Of a DNA stretch of 64,000 bases, positions 44,569 to 53,689 are shown piece after piece (the first letter of the stretch is position 1; each line of letters begins with the position of its first letter). The notes under the pieces were generated by a model. That model worked only from the letters and a program-made list of their open reading frames with translations. It had not been told where the DNA came from and did not search any database. The position numbers were made by a program, and so were the translations under genes. Origin of the DNA: Alphaproteobacteria bacterium (lineage in GTDB: Bacteria; Pseudomonadota; Alphaproteobacteria; ATCC43930; CGMCC-115725); contig JAGWON010000006.1 of assembly GCA_028871055.1 (NCBI GenBank), positions 97,702 to 161,701 on the forward strand, given 5' to 3'.

Positions 44569-45026
44569 GACTAAAATGTCGCACGGGTTGGTTAATGCGG
44601 ATTTAACCGCCTCCAATTTGGGGCAATAGGCCGCCAGGCGCTGCTGCGATCCAGCGGCACGACCATCGTCGGCAATATGCGCACGGTTCCGACGCTCGGC
44701 ATCGGTGTTTACAAAGAGCGCCACCTTCTGATGACGTTTGCGCCCCAAGCGCAGCTCTTTCTTTTCATGGCGGTAGTCGACGGCCGTACCTTCAAGACGC
44801 TGGCATTGACCGGTCTGCGCTCGGCACGATGAATGCTCCTATCGAACCGCTCGACGGATTCGACCAGTGTGATGAATGGAGGAACATGACTGCCGCGCAA
44901 CAGGAGCAGATCCAAATCCACATCGGGTCCATGCTCGCCAATTCGATTGCTTACACGATCCGCGAGATCAAGCTCGTTCGGGATGCAAATTGACGGCGGG
45001 ATCGCCGCGGGATAGCTGCGTACACC
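44569..45026. other. 458-base stretch without a firm gene
   Basis: This interval between the PAS gene and the DUF4239 gene holds no confident CDS. The best candidate is a 54-codon plus-strand frame (44829-44993) described separately. Parts may be the remains of an older gene, but I could not assign them. Confidence 0.5.
44829..44993 (+). CDS. Possible 54-aa small protein
   Basis: A short frame beginning MNAPIEPLDGFDQC and ending IREIKLVRDAN. An internal ATG at 44886 has GGAGG close upstream (three bases), so a 35-aa version is possible. Amino-acid use looks protein-like (helical, Gln/Ile rich), but there is no known family. Confidence 0.3.
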   Translation: MNAPIEPLDGFDQCDEWRNMTAAQQEQIQIHIGSMLANSIAYTIREIKLVRDAN

Positions 45027-45845
45027 TCATCGCTCCGCGTTGTGAGCAAATTTGACGCCCGCCCGCTCCATGATGTGCTGGACGTTGCGGAAGCCGTCGG
45101 GTCCGACCTGCACCTCGCCGCGGAAGGGATAATCGAAGGCGACGATGAGCACGATCACCAGCGCCAGCGACGCGGCGACCATGCCGGTCATCAGCGCATG
45201 CATCGCGAAGCTTTCCATGCCGAAGAGATAGGTGAGCGCGATAACGACGGTCGCGCCCAGCAGCACCACCCACCAGACCGCCGGCGCGATATGGTCCTCC
45301 GCCGCCAGGAGCCGCTTCTGCCGCGCGTCATAGAGCGCGTTGAGGCGGTGCAACGTCTCGGCGACCATCGCCACCTGCACAGGATTGGCGGCGTCCACGC
45401 CGCGCAGCGCCTGGTGGAATTTGAAGAGTGGCGCCCAGCCAGCGTCGCCGATGGGCGCGCCGCGGGCCATCGCCGGCCATTCCTGGCTGACCACGATCTC
45501 GACGTAATCCCGAATGTCGCCGACCAGCTCCGTCCGGGCCGGCTCCGGCATCGTCGCGGCATCGCGGAACAGGTCGCCGGTTAGTGAGGCTTCGATCTGC
45601 GCCGTGTCGCCCGCCTTACCGAACGATTCCCAGGCCTCGACCGCGATGAAGGCGAGCAGTACCGCGAAGACGACGCCGATGAGGGCCGAATTGAAGCCGG
45701 TGAACTCGTTGTGCCGGCGGCGCAGCTCGACATGCAGCACCCGGGTCGCGGCGACGAGGCCGAGCAGCGACAGACTAACCGCGCCCGCGACGACCACCAC
45801 GGCCATTACCCAGGTCGGTACGCCGTAAATCCAATCGACCAGCAT
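45027..45845 (-). CDS. DUF4239 (bestrophin-like) membrane protein
   Basis: A 272-aa protein with four membrane segments: two near the N-terminus (WVMAVVVVAGAVSLSLLGLV, SALIGVVFAVLLAFIAV) and two near residues 190-240. The NEFTGFNSALIGVVFAVLL pattern is typical of DUF4239. A helical region with conserved Asp/Glu lies between. Its role is unknown, although bestrophin-like proteins are anion channels. Confidence 0.82.
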   Translation of the reverse strand: MLVDWIYGVPTWVMAVVVVAGAVSLSLLGLVAATRVLHVELRRRHNEFTGFNSALIGVVFAVLLAFIAVEAWESFGKAGDTAQIEASLTGDLFRDAATMPEPARTELVGDIRDYVEIVVSQEWPAMARGAPIGDAGWAPLFKFHQALRGVDAANPVQVAMVAETLHRLNALYDARQKRLLAAEDHIAPAVWWVVLLGATVVIALTYLFGMESFAMHALMTGMVAASLALVIVLIVAFDYPFRGEVQVGPDGFRNVQHIMERAGVKFAHNAER

Positions 45846-45968
45846 GATCGCCCCAGACCGTGTCGCCGCACCAATGCGCCCGATATTACCGCATGACCGG
45901 CCGTGATGCGTCCGGCGCGATCGCCGGTGAATTGGTGAAAAGGCGAGGGAAGTCTTCGGCGAAGAAGC

Positions 45969-46043
<75 letters not shown>

Positions 46044-46139
46044 ATCCGGGGATGAGCGGGACATACACGAGCCGCGCCCGGCTTGGCAAGGCGTCTCGGC
46101 CGGCTTGACGCAGCGCAAAGCCTGTCGCAACTCTAGTCC

Positions 46140-46325
46140 ATGGCGGTTAAGGAGCGGCAAAACCCCGGCCGGAGCGACTCGGGTGCCAGCAAGGCGGCGG
46201 CGAAGCAGGCGCGGCTGGCCGAGGCGCTGCGCGCCAACCTCGCGCGCCGCAAGGCGCAGGCGCGCGCCCGAGCGCTGGCGTCCGACGAGTCCGCGCCGCC
46301 ACCCAAGCCGCCGCGTTCCGCTTGA
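46140..46325 (+). CDS. Small basic protein conserved upstream of dcd
   Basis: A 61-aa protein MAVKERQNPGRSDSG.. with a helical centre KQARLAEALRANLARRKAQ. Short basic proteins with this helix are found in similar places in alphaproteobacteria. It precedes dcd by about 60 bases on the same strand. Function is unknown. Confidence 0.6.
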   Translation: MAVKERQNPGRSDSGASKAAAKQARLAEALRANLARRKAQARARALASDESAPPPKPPRSA

Positions 46326-46387
46326 GGCTTTGCTTCCCATCCTTTACACCGTGACGGGTCAAACGGGTGGGAGCGGGGAGCGCACTC

Positions 46388-46942
46388 ATGTCGATCATGC
46401 CGGACAAGTGGATTCGCGAGATGGCACTCGCGCGCGGCATGATCGAGCCCTTCGTCGAGAAGCAGACCCGCCAGGGCGTCATCTCCTACGGCCTGTCGTC
46501 CTACGGCTACGACGCGCGGGTGGGTCGCGACTTCAAGATCTTCACCAATGTCTCGAGCGCCGTCGTCGATCCGAAGAACTTTTCCTCCGAGAGCTTTGTC
46601 GACAGGGAGACCGACATCTGCGTCGTGCCGCCCAACAGCTTCGCGCTCGCCTCGACCATAGAGTATTTCCGTATCCCGCGCGACGTGCTGGTGATCTGCC
46701 TCGGCAAGTCGACCTATGCGCGCTGCGGCATCATCGTCAACGTCACGCCCCTGGAGCCGGAATGGGAAGGCCACGTCACCATCGAAATCTCCAACACCAC
46801 GCCGCTGCCGGCGCGCATCTATGCCGGCGAAGGCATCTGCCAGTTCCTGTTCTTCAGGAGCGACCAGGTCTGCGAGGTGTCTTATGCCGATCGCGGCGGC
46901 AAGTACCAGAAACAGCGCGGCGTGACATTGCCGCGGATGTGA
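46388..46942 (+). CDS. dcd: dCTP deaminase
   Basis: A 184-aa trimeric enzyme that deaminates dCTP to dUTP for thymidylate synthesis. Conserved features are [20 protein letters not shown], the catalytic Glu in [22 protein letters not shown] and [19 protein letters not shown] lies eight bases upstream of the ATG at 46388. Followed by murA. Confidence 0.95.
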   Translation: MSIMPDKWIREMALARGMIEPFVEKQTRQGVISYGLSSYGYDARVGRDFKIFTNVSSAVVDPKNFSSESFVDRETDICVVPPNSFALASTIEYFRIPRDVLVICLGKSTYARCGIIVNVTPLEPEWEGHVTIEISNTTPLPARIYAGEGICQFLFFRSDQVCEVSYADRGGKYQKQRGVTLPRM

Positions 46943-47035
46943 GCGCGGCCGCTCGCAATTCCGCCACAAAGCGCGGCTACCAAGGCGGCGTTTCAACCCA
47001 TCGCCGTTTAACCTGTCAAAGGCATAGTTTATCCC

Positions 47036-48325
47036 ATGGACAAGATCAGGATTCGCGGCGGCCGCCCGCTCCAAGGCTCGATCGAGATCGGCGGCGCCAA
47101 GAACGCGGCACTGCCGCTGATGGCGGCCTGCCTGCTCACCGACCAGCCGCTGGTCCTCAAGAACCTGCCGTTCCTAGTCGACATCACCACGCTGTCGCAC
47201 CTGCTGGTCCAGCATGGCGTGTCGGTCACCATGCCCGGCGCCGAGACGGCGGACGAGCAAGGTCATGTGCTCGAGCTCCGCGCCAAGCGCATCGTCTCGA
47301 CCACCGCGCCCTACGACTTGGTGCGCAAGATGCGGGCGAGCGTGCTGGTGCTGGGCCCGCTGGTCGCGCGCCTCGGTCAGGCGCGGGTCTCGCTGCCGGG
47401 CGGCTGCGCCATCGGCACGCGGCCGGTCGATCTCCACATCAAGGCGCTCGAGGCGCTGGGCGCCGCCATCGCCATCGAGAAGGGCTACATCCACGCCACC
47501 GCGCCCAAGGGCCTCAAGGGCGGCGAGATCGTGTTCCCATCGGTCTCGGTCGGCGCGACCGAGAACGCGTTGATGGCGGCGGCGCTCGCCGAAGGCGAGA
47601 GCGTCATCGTCAACGCCGCGCGCGAGCCCGAGATCGGCGATCTGGCGCGCTGCCTCAACAGCATGGGCGCGAAGATCGAAGGCGCCGGCGGCGAGCGCAT
47701 CACCGTAACCGGCGTGCCGCGCCTCCACGGCGCCACCCACAGCGTCATCCCCGACCGCATCGAGACCGGCACCTACATGATGGCGGCGGCGATCGCCGGC
47801 GGCGAGATCGAGCTGGTCGGCGCGCGCTACGACATGGTCGCGGCCGCGGCGCAGGCGCTCGAAGGCACCGGCGTCGCGATCGACCGCGTGCCCGAAGGCA
47901 TCAAGGTCAGCCGCCGCGCCAATCGGCTCAAGGGCATCGACGTGGCGACCGCGCCATTCCCCGGCTTCCCGACCGACCTCCAGGCGCAGTTCATGGCGCT
48001 GATGACGACCGCTGATGGCGATTCCATCATCACAGAGACCATCTTCGAGAACCGCTTCATGCATGTGCCCGAGCTCAACCGCATGGGCGCGGACATCAGC
48101 GTCCAGGGCGCCTCGGCGTCGATCCGCGGCGTCGCGCGGCTCACCGGCGCGCCGGTGATGGCGACCGATCTGCGCGCCTCGGTGTCGCTGGTGCTGGCCG
48201 GCCTCGCCGCCGAGGGCGAAACGATCGTCAACCGCGTTTATCACCTCGATCGCGGTTACGAGCGGCTCGAGGCCAAGCTCGCCGCCTGCGGCGCGGCAAT
48301 CGAGCGGGTCGCCGGCGAAGGCTGA
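47036..48325 (+). CDS. murA: UDP-N-acetylglucosamine 1-carboxyvinyltransferase
   Basis: A 429-aa enzyme that catalyses the first committed step of peptidoglycan synthesis (PEP transfer to UDP-GlcNAc). It starts with [28 protein letters not shown]. The catalytic Cys is in [15 protein letters not shown] (about residue 123), so fosfomycin-type inactivation is chemically possible. Full length. The DUF2948 gene follows by nine bases. Confidence 0.96.
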   Translation: MDKIRIRGGRPLQGSIEIGGAKNAALPLMAACLLTDQPLVLKNLPFLVDITTLSHLLVQHGVSVTMPGAETADEQGHVLELRAKRIVSTTAPYDLVRKMRASVLVLGPLVARLGQARVSLPGGCAIGTRPVDLHIKALEALGAAIAIEKGYIHATAPKGLKGGEIVFPSVSVGATENALMAAALAEGESVIVNAAREPEIGDLARCLNSMGAKIEGAGGERITVTGVPRLHGATHSVIPDRIETGTYMMAAAIAGGEIELVGARYDMVAAAAQALEGTGVAIDRVPEGIKVSRRANRLKGIDVATAPFPGFPTDLQAQFMALMTTADGDSIITETIFENRFMHVPELNRMGADISVQGASASIRGVARLTGAPVMATDLRASVSLVLAGLAAEGETIVNRVYHLDRGYERLEAKLAACGAAIERVAGEG

Positions 48326-48334
48326 GCGCGCGCG

Positions 48335-48793
48335 ATGTCGACCCGCGCCGAGCCCGATCAGGGGCCCATGCGGCTCCGCCTCAAGGCCGAGGACGACGAG
48401 GACCTGGCGGTGATCTCGGCCGTCCTCCAGGACGCGATGGTGCTGGTCGGCGACATCACCTACGAGCCCGAGAACCAGCGTTTCGTGCTGGTCGCCAACC
48501 GGTTCCGGCACGAGAACGACGTTGAGCGCGCGCGTCGCGGCGAGCGCGTGATGAGCGGCCTGCGCGTCGATCGCGTCACCGCGGTCAAGCGCCGCGATTT
48601 CGACCCGCGCGACGCCGAGCGCCTGATGGTGCTGCTGGCGGTGCGGTCGGTGCCGGGCGCGATCTATCTCGATTTCGCCGGCGGCGCCAGCATCCGGCTG
48701 GAATCCGGCGGCATCCTGTGCCATTTAGATGACTTCGGCGAGCCGTGGCCCACGCGCTTCCGCCCGCACCATCCAGACGAGGACGCGGGCTAG
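48335..48793 (+). CDS. DUF2948 family protein
   Basis: A 152-aa alphaproteobacterial protein: LRLKAEDDEDLAVISAVLQDAMVLVGD, then FVLVANRFRHEN and LMVLLAVRSVPGAIYLDFAGGASIRLE. DUF2948 genes usually sit next to murA and hisD in this class, which matches here. Function unknown. Confidence 0.88.
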   Translation: MSTRAEPDQGPMRLRLKAEDDEDLAVISAVLQDAMVLVGDITYEPENQRFVLVANRFRHENDVERARRGERVMSGLRVDRVTAVKRRDFDPRDAERLMVLLAVRSVPGAIYLDFAGGASIRLESGGILCHLDDFGEPWPTRFRPHHPDEDAG

Positions 48794-48814
48794 CCTCTGC
48801 CGGTTCTGCCTGCG

Positions 48815-48907
48815 CGTTATGCCCGGCCCGAGGACGAACCTTGTGCCGGACATCCACGTCGTGTAGCAAAAAACTCGTGGATGGCCGGGCCTGTGGCCGG
48901 CCATGAC
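48815..48907. repeat. Dispersed repeat, family B copy 2
   Basis: ATGCCCGGCCCGAGG.. and GCCGGACATCCACGTCGTG, then CTCGTGGATGGCCGGGC..GGCCGGCCATGACC. The arms can pair as a large hairpin. It lies between the DUF2948 gene and hisG. Confidence 0.75.
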
Positions 48908-48964
48908 CAAGCATTTCATAACGGCGATACCGTCAATTGGGTGCCTGTTCATTGGAGAATTCCT

Positions 48965-49627
48965 TTGCTCGGTAACGAAACGCTGGTGCTGGCGCTGCCC
49001 AAGGGGCGCATCCTCGACGAGGTTGTGCCCGTGGTGCGGCGCGCCGGGATCGAGATCGAGCGCGAGTTCGACGATCCCGACGCGCGCAAGCTGCGCTTCA
49101 GCACCAACCATAGGAATCTCGACGTCATCCGCGTGCGCAATTTCGACGTCGCCACCTTCGTCGCCTTCGGCGCGGCGCATCTCGGCGTCGCCGGCAGCGA
49201 CGTGCTGATGGAATTCGAATATGCCGAGGTCTATGCACCGCTCGACCTCGGCGTCGGCAAGTGCCGCTTGGCGGTTGCCGCGCCCCGCGAGGACCTGGGG
49301 CACGACGATCCGGCGCGCTGGAGCGCGGTGCGCATTGCCACCAAGTATCCCGAGATCACCCGCCGCCATTTCGCCGGCCGCGGCGTTCAGGCCGAATGCA
49401 TCAAGCTCAACGGCGCGATGGAGCTCGCGCCCGGCATGGGTCTGTCACGCCGCATCGTCGATCTGGTTGCGACCGGCCAGACGCTGCGCGAGAACGGCCT
49501 GGTCGAGATCGAGCACATCGCCGACGTGACCTCGCGCCTCATCGTCAACCGTGTCGCGCTCAAGACGCGCAATGCCGAGATCGATCCCTGGATCGAGCGT
49601 TTCCGCGAGGCCGCCCGTGCCGCTTAG
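48965..49627 (+). CDS. hisG: ATP phosphoribosyltransferase, short form
   Basis: A 220-aa catalytic subunit for the first step of histidine synthesis. Seen are LVLALPKGRILDEV, FGAAHLGVAGSDVLME and KYPEITRRHFAGRG, the short HisG type that needs HisZ as regulatory partner; hisZ is not in the window. TTG at 48965 was chosen because GGAG is seven bases upstream and the resulting length matches the family. It overlaps hisD by 11 bases. Confidence 0.92.
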   Translation: MLGNETLVLALPKGRILDEVVPVVRRAGIEIEREFDDPDARKLRFSTNHRNLDVIRVRNFDVATFVAFGAAHLGVAGSDVLMEFEYAEVYAPLDLGVGKCRLAVAAPREDLGHDDPARWSAVRIATKYPEITRRHFAGRGVQAECIKLNGAMELAPGMGLSRRIVDLVATGQTLRENGLVEIEHIADVTSRLIVNRVALKTRNAEIDPWIERFREAARAA

Positions 49628-50921
49628 GCTCGACAGCGCGGCGCCCGGCTTCGCCAAGGAGTTCGCGGCGCTGCTCGCCCTGAAGCGCGAGCTGGCGGCC
49701 GACGTCGACGCAGCGGTGGCGGCGATCCTCGACGACGTCAAGGCGCGCGGCGACGCCGCGGTGATCGAGCACACGCGCCGGCTCGACCGGCTCGAGCTCA
49801 CCGCCGGAACGATGCGCGTAACGCCGGCAGAGATCGCCGCGGCCAAGGCCAAATGCGCGCCCGACACGTTGAAGGCGCTGAGCCTCGCGGCGTCGCGCAT
49901 CGAGGCCTACCACCGCCGCCAGGTGCCGCAGGACATCGACTATACCGATGCCGCAGGCGTGCGGCTCGGCGCCCGCTGGCGGCCGATCGGCGCCGTCGGC
50001 ATCTACGTGCCCGGCGGCAGCGCGGCCTATCCGTCCTCGGTGCTGATGAACGCGCTGCCGGCCAAGGTCGCGGGCGTGCCGCGCGTCGCCATGGTGGTGC
50101 CGGCGCCCGAAGGCGCGCTCAACCCGCTGGTGCTGGCTGCGGCCGAGCTCGCTGGCGTCGGCGAGATTTATCGCGTCGGCGGCGCGCAGGCGATCGGCGC
50201 GCTCGCCTACGGCACGGAGACGGTTGCCGCGGTCGACAAGATTGTCGGGCCCGGCAACGCCTATGTCGCCGCCGCCAAGCGCCGGGTCTACGGCCAGGTC
50301 GGCATCGACATGATCGCTGGCCCGTCGGAGATCCTGGTATTGGCCGACGCCAAGAACGATCCGGCATGGATCGCCGCCGATCTCCTGTCGCAGGCCGAGC
50401 ACGACACCGCGGCGCAGGCGATCCTGATCACCGACGGCCGGGCTTTTGGCGACGCCGTTGCCGCCGCGGTCGAGGCCACGCTGAAGACTCTGCCGCGCCG
50501 CGCTATCGCCGGCGAGAGCTGGCAGCGCTTCGGCGCGATCGTCGTGATTCGGCGCTGGGACGAGGCGGCCGATCTGGTCAACCGTCTCGCGCCCGAGCAT
50601 CTCGAGATCGCCGTCGACGATGCGGTCACGCTGGTGGCCGACATCCGCAATGCCGGCGCCATCTTCCTCGGCCGCCACACGCCGGAAGCGGTCGGCGATT
50701 ACGTCGCCGGCCCCAATCACGTGCTGCCGACGGCGCGCAGCGCGCGCTTCTCGTCGGGTCTGTCGGTGCTCGATTTCATGAAGCGCACGTCGCTGGTGCG
50801 CTGCGACGCGGCTAGCCTCAACGCCATCGGTCCGGCCGCGGCGACGCTCGCCCGGGCCGAGGGGCTCGATGCCCACGCGCTGTCGATTGCCATCCGGCTC
50901 AACGTGCCGCGCGGTTCGTAA
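49617..50921 (+). CDS. hisD: Histidinol dehydrogenase
   Basis: A 434-aa zinc enzyme for the last two steps of histidine synthesis. Seen are [56 protein letters not shown], and AGPSEILV. The start GTG at 49617 lies inside the end of hisG (11-base overlap), giving coupled translation. Full length. Confidence 0.95.
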   Translation: MPLRLDSAAPGFAKEFAALLALKRELAADVDAAVAAILDDVKARGDAAVIEHTRRLDRLELTAGTMRVTPAEIAAAKAKCAPDTLKALSLAASRIEAYHRRQVPQDIDYTDAAGVRLGARWRPIGAVGIYVPGGSAAYPSSVLMNALPAKVAGVPRVAMVVPAPEGALNPLVLAAAELAGVGEIYRVGGAQAIGALAYGTETVAAVDKIVGPGNAYVAAAKRRVYGQVGIDMIAGPSEILVLADAKNDPAWIAADLLSQAEHDTAAQAILITDGRAFGDAVAAAVEATLKTLPRRAIAGESWQRFGAIVVIRRWDEAADLVNRLAPEHLEIAVDDAVTLVADIRNAGAIFLGRHTPEAVGDYVAGPNHVLPTARSARFSSGLSVLDFMKRTSLVRCDAASLNAIGPAAATLARAEGLDAHALSIAIRLNVPRGS

Positions 50922-50989
50922 GAGTATCGTGGTGCGCCGGTTGTACATCTACAACGTGTCGCGTTTCCCCGTTCGATCCTTCGGCTGCG

Positions 50990-51040
50990 CCCCCCTCCCA
51001 TTCCCTTCCCCTCGCGGGGGGAGGGTTAGGGCGGGGGTAT
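50990..51040. repeat. Dispersed repeat, family D copy 2 (short)
   Basis: CCCCCCTCCC..CCCTCGCGGGGGGAGGGTTAGGGCGGGGG, related to the element at 31067. It fills most of the 165 bases between hisD and the UPF0262 gene. Nothing else is seen there. Confidence 0.6.
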
Positions 51041-51086
51041 CGCGAGGTGCAGCCGAGCCTCGCCTGCAATTACGCGTGGGATTGCC

Positions 51087-51560
51087 TTGACCGATTCAGC
51101 GAACCGCATCGCCCAGGTGACGCTCGACGAGAAGACCGTCATCCATCGCAAGGGCGACGTCGAGCACGAGCGCGCGGTGGCAATCGCGGATTTGCTCGAG
51201 CAGAACAGCTTCGCGCCCAAATCGGGCGCGGCCGGCCCGTTCAATCTGCATCTCGGCATCGCCGAGGAACGGCTGGTGCTCGACGTGCGCGACGGCGCCG
51301 ACCGGCCGCTGGAGCGCGTCACCTTGCCGCTCGCGCCGTTCCGTGGCCTGGTCAAGGACTACTTCCTGGTCTGCGAAAGCTACTACAGCGCGGTCAAGAC
51401 GGCCGATCCCGCGCGCATCGAGGCCATCGACATGGGCCGGCGCAGCCTGCACAACGAGGGCTCCGAGCTGCTGCGCGACAACTTGGCCGACCAGGTGGAC
51501 ATCGATTTCGACACCGCGCGGCGGCTGTTCACGCTGCTCTGCGTGCTGCATATCCGGTGA
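51087..51560 (+). CDS. UPF0262 family protein
   Basis: A 157-aa alphaproteobacterial protein: IAQVTLDEKTVIHRKGDVEHERAVAIADL, NSFAPKSGAAGPFNLHLGIAEERLVLDV, and the C-terminal DTARRLFTLLCVLHIR. It lies between hisD and infA, its usual place. TTG start at 51087. Function unknown. The low-molecular-weight phosphatase gene that often separates it from infA is absent. Confidence 0.9.
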   Translation: MTDSANRIAQVTLDEKTVIHRKGDVEHERAVAIADLLEQNSFAPKSGAAGPFNLHLGIAEERLVLDVRDGADRPLERVTLPLAPFRGLVKDYFLVCESYYSAVKTADPARIEAIDMGRRSLHNEGSELLRDNLADQVDIDFDTARRLFTLLCVLHIR

Positions 51561-51579
51561 GCGGACTCCATTCCATAAC

Positions 51580-51656
51580 CGTCATTCCCGCGCAAGCGGG
51601 AATCCAGGGCAAATGCACAGCCGCTTTCCTGGATCCCCGCTTTCGCGGGGGTTACG
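51580..51656. repeat. Dispersed palindromic repeat, family A copy 4
   Basis: CGTCATTCCCGC..GCGGGAATCCAGG, then CCTGGATCCCCGC..GCGGGGGTTACGG, same orientation as copies 1 and 2. Located between the UPF0262 gene and infA. Confidence 0.9.
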
Positions 51657-51752
51657 GAACGACGGCACTAACCGCGCCCGCGCCGGCCTCGAAAGTCTTG
51701 ACCGGAACGGAGCGCCTAACGATGTTTGGGCCCATCAACCGGCGGTCAGGGA

Positions 51753-51971
51753 ATGCCGAAGGAAGATTTGATCGAGTTCTCCGGAACGGTAACCGAGCTC
51801 CTGCCCAATGCGATGTTCAGGGTCAAGCTCGACAACGACCACGTCGTCCTGGCGCATACCTCGGGCAAGATGCGCAAGAACCGCATCCGCGTTCTCGCCG
51901 GCGACCGGGTCAACGTCGAGATGACGCCCTACGACCTGACCAAGGGCCGGATCACCTTCCGCTTCAAATAA
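51753..51971 (+). CDS. infA: Translation initiation factor IF-1
   Basis: A 72-aa S1-like OB-fold protein, [26 protein letters not shown].., ending [11 protein letters not shown], the standard IF-1 sequence. It binds the 30S A-site during initiation. A short in-frame extension upstream is not used by the family. Confidence 0.97.
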   Translation: MPKEDLIEFSGTVTELLPNAMFRVKLDNDHVVLAHTSGKMRKNRIRVLAGDRVNVEMTPYDLTKGRITFRFK

Positions 51972-51990
51972 CTGCGTCGCCAGGCCACAC

Positions 51991-52587
51991 GTGACGAACC
52001 CGCGCCTCGTGCTGGCCTCGGCATCGCCGCGCCGCACGGCGCTGCTGGCGCAGATCGGCCTCGCGCCCGATGCCGTCCATGCCGCCGTGATCGACGAGGC
52101 GCCGCGTCCCGGCGAGGCGCCGCATGCCTACGCGCTCCGGCTGGCAGTGGAAAAGGCGCGCGCGGTCGCCGCGCGCGAATCCGGCGCGTTCGTTCTCGCC
52201 GCCGACACCGTCGTCGCTTGCGGCCGGCGCATCGTACTCAAACCCGCGACGTCCGACGAAGCCCGGCGGTGCCTTGCGCTGCTGTCCGGGCGCCGGCATC
52301 GCGTTCATGGCGGCATCGCCGTGGTGACGCCCGCCGGCAAGCTCGCGAGCCGGCGGGTCGAGACCGCGGTGCTGTTCAAGCGTCTAACGCGCGACGAGAT
52401 CGACGACTACGTCGCGTCCGGCGAATGGCGCGACAAGGCGGGCGGCTATGCCGTCCAGGGCCTCGCCGCGCGCTTCGTGCGCGGCATCGTCGGCTCGTAT
52501 TCGAACGTGGTCGGATTGCCGCTCTATGAGACCGTGGCGCTCTTGGTCGGGCAGGGCTACACGCCGGCGGCACGGTTCGGCCGATGA
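51991..52587 (+). CDS. maf: Maf-like nucleoside triphosphate pyrophosphatase
   Basis: A 198-aa nucleotide pyrophosphatase that removes non-standard or modified dNTPs/NTPs. It begins (GTG) with [20 protein letters not shown], and [15 protein letters not shown] and the later [14 protein letters not shown] are typical. It follows infA by 19 bases, the usual order. Confidence 0.93.
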   Translation: MTNPRLVLASASPRRTALLAQIGLAPDAVHAAVIDEAPRPGEAPHAYALRLAVEKARAVAARESGAFVLAADTVVACGRRIVLKPATSDEARRCLALLSGRRHRVHGGIAVVTPAGKLASRRVETAVLFKRLTRDEIDDYVASGEWRDKAGGYAVQGLAARFVRGIVGSYSNVVGLPLYETVALLVGQGYTPAARFGR

Positions 52588-52614
52588 GCTAGGATGAGAT
52601 TTGCTTTTCCATCG

Positions 52615-52729
52615 TGCGTGCTTCGACAAGCTCAGCATGAGGATATTTCTTTGTGGCATTAAGGAAATCGCCTCATCCTGAGCGCGCGCCGCGGGCGCGC
52701 AGTCGAAGGACGCAAGGTGCCGATCCAGG
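52615..52729. repeat. Dispersed repeat, family C copy 2
   Basis: GTGCGTGCTTCGACAAGCTC.., GTGGCATTAAGG in the centre, then CTCATCCTGAGC..AGTCGAAGGACGCAAGGTGCCGATCCAG. Closely matches the element at 35258 and, like it, ends just before a start codon. Confidence 0.85.
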
Positions 52730-52747
52730 CAATCGAGGGCTCGGCCG

Positions 52748-53689
52748 ATGAGGCGCGAGGTCGGGCTCGCCGTCGCCGCGGGCGAGACCTGGGCGGCGCT
52801 CAAGGAGGACGGCGTCGTGGTCGAGCTGCGCGTGGCGCGCGGCGGCATGCCGAGCCGGGTCGGCGAAATCTGGCTCGGCCGCGTCGTCGCGCTGCGGCCC
52901 GAGCTGCCGGCGGCGCTGGTCGACATTGGCATCGAGCGCCCGGCCTTTCTCAGCGCCGAGGACGTGGCGCCGCGGTCGCGCTTCAAGGCGCTCCGCGAAG
53001 GCGAGGCGGTCGTGGTCGAAATCGCCAAGGATGCACGCGCCGACAAAGCCGCGGGCGTGACCATGCGCCTGTTGCGCGCGGTCGCGGCGCCGCCCGTCAA
53101 TGCCAAACCGCCGCTGCGGCTCGACGAACCGCTGTCGCCGACGGCGGCGCTCGTGGCGCCCTGGCTCGAGCCGGCGCCGGACTCGATCATGGTCGACAGC
53201 CGTGCCGCCTATGCCGAACTCCGACACTGGCTGCAAGCGCGCCATCCCGTGCTCGTCACCCGGCTCGCGGCGATCAACGAACCGCTCTACGAGCGTTTCG
53301 GCATCGGCGACGCGGTCGAGCAGGCGCTGGAATCGCGCTTGGCGCTGCCCGGCGGCGGATTCCTGCTGATCGAGCCGACGGCGCTGGGCGTCGCCATCGA
53401 CGTCGACAGCGGCGCCGCGAAATCGGCAATCGCCGCCAATCTCGAGGCCGCGCGCGCGTTAGCGCTCCAGATCCGGCTGCGCAACCTGGCGGGACCGATG
53501 ACGGTCGGCTTCGTCGGCATGAACGCGAAGGGCGAGCGCGAGCGCGTGCTCGCCGCGCTGAAGAAGGCGCTTGCGCGCCACGCGCCCGACTGCCAGGCGC
53601 TCGGCTGGACGCGGCTCGGTCACGTCGAGCTGGTGCGCAAGCGCCGCGCTCCGGCACTGGCGGAATCGCTCGCCGCGACGCCACGCTAA
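52748..53689 (+). CDS. RNase E/G family protein, short form with altered active site
   Basis: A 313-aa member of the RNase E/G family (E. coli RNase G has 489 aa). It carries the S1-like start (VGEIWLGRVVALRPELPAALVDIG), the 5' sensor region and the first metal-ligand segment LGVAIDVDSG. The second metal-ligand segment, usually IDFIDM-like, reads MTVGFVGM, so the catalytic Asp is Gly, and the Zn-link is missing. It lies in the usual maf - RNase - yacG order. It may be a non-cleaving RNA-binding protein or a short alphaproteobacterial variant. Confidence 0.85.
   Translation: MRREVGLAVAAGETWAALKEDGVVVELRVARGGMPSRVGEIWLGRVVALRPELPAALVDIGIERPAFLSAEDVAPRSRFKALREGEAVVVEIAKDARADKAAGVTMRLLRAVAAPPVNAKPPLRLDEPLSPTAALVAPWLEPAPDSIMVDSRAAYAELRHWLQARHPVLVTRLAAINEPLYERFGIGDAVEQALESRLALPGGGFLLIEPTALGVAIDVDSGAAKSAIAANLEAARALALQIRLRNLAGPMTVGFVGMNAKGERERVLAALKKALARHAPDCQALGWTRLGHVELVRKRRAPALAESLAATPR

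Noticed and set aside
47174..48724. A 516-codon minus-strand frame opposite murA
   Set aside because: Shadow of murA and the DUF2948 gene: composition is His/Asp/Arg rich with no motif.
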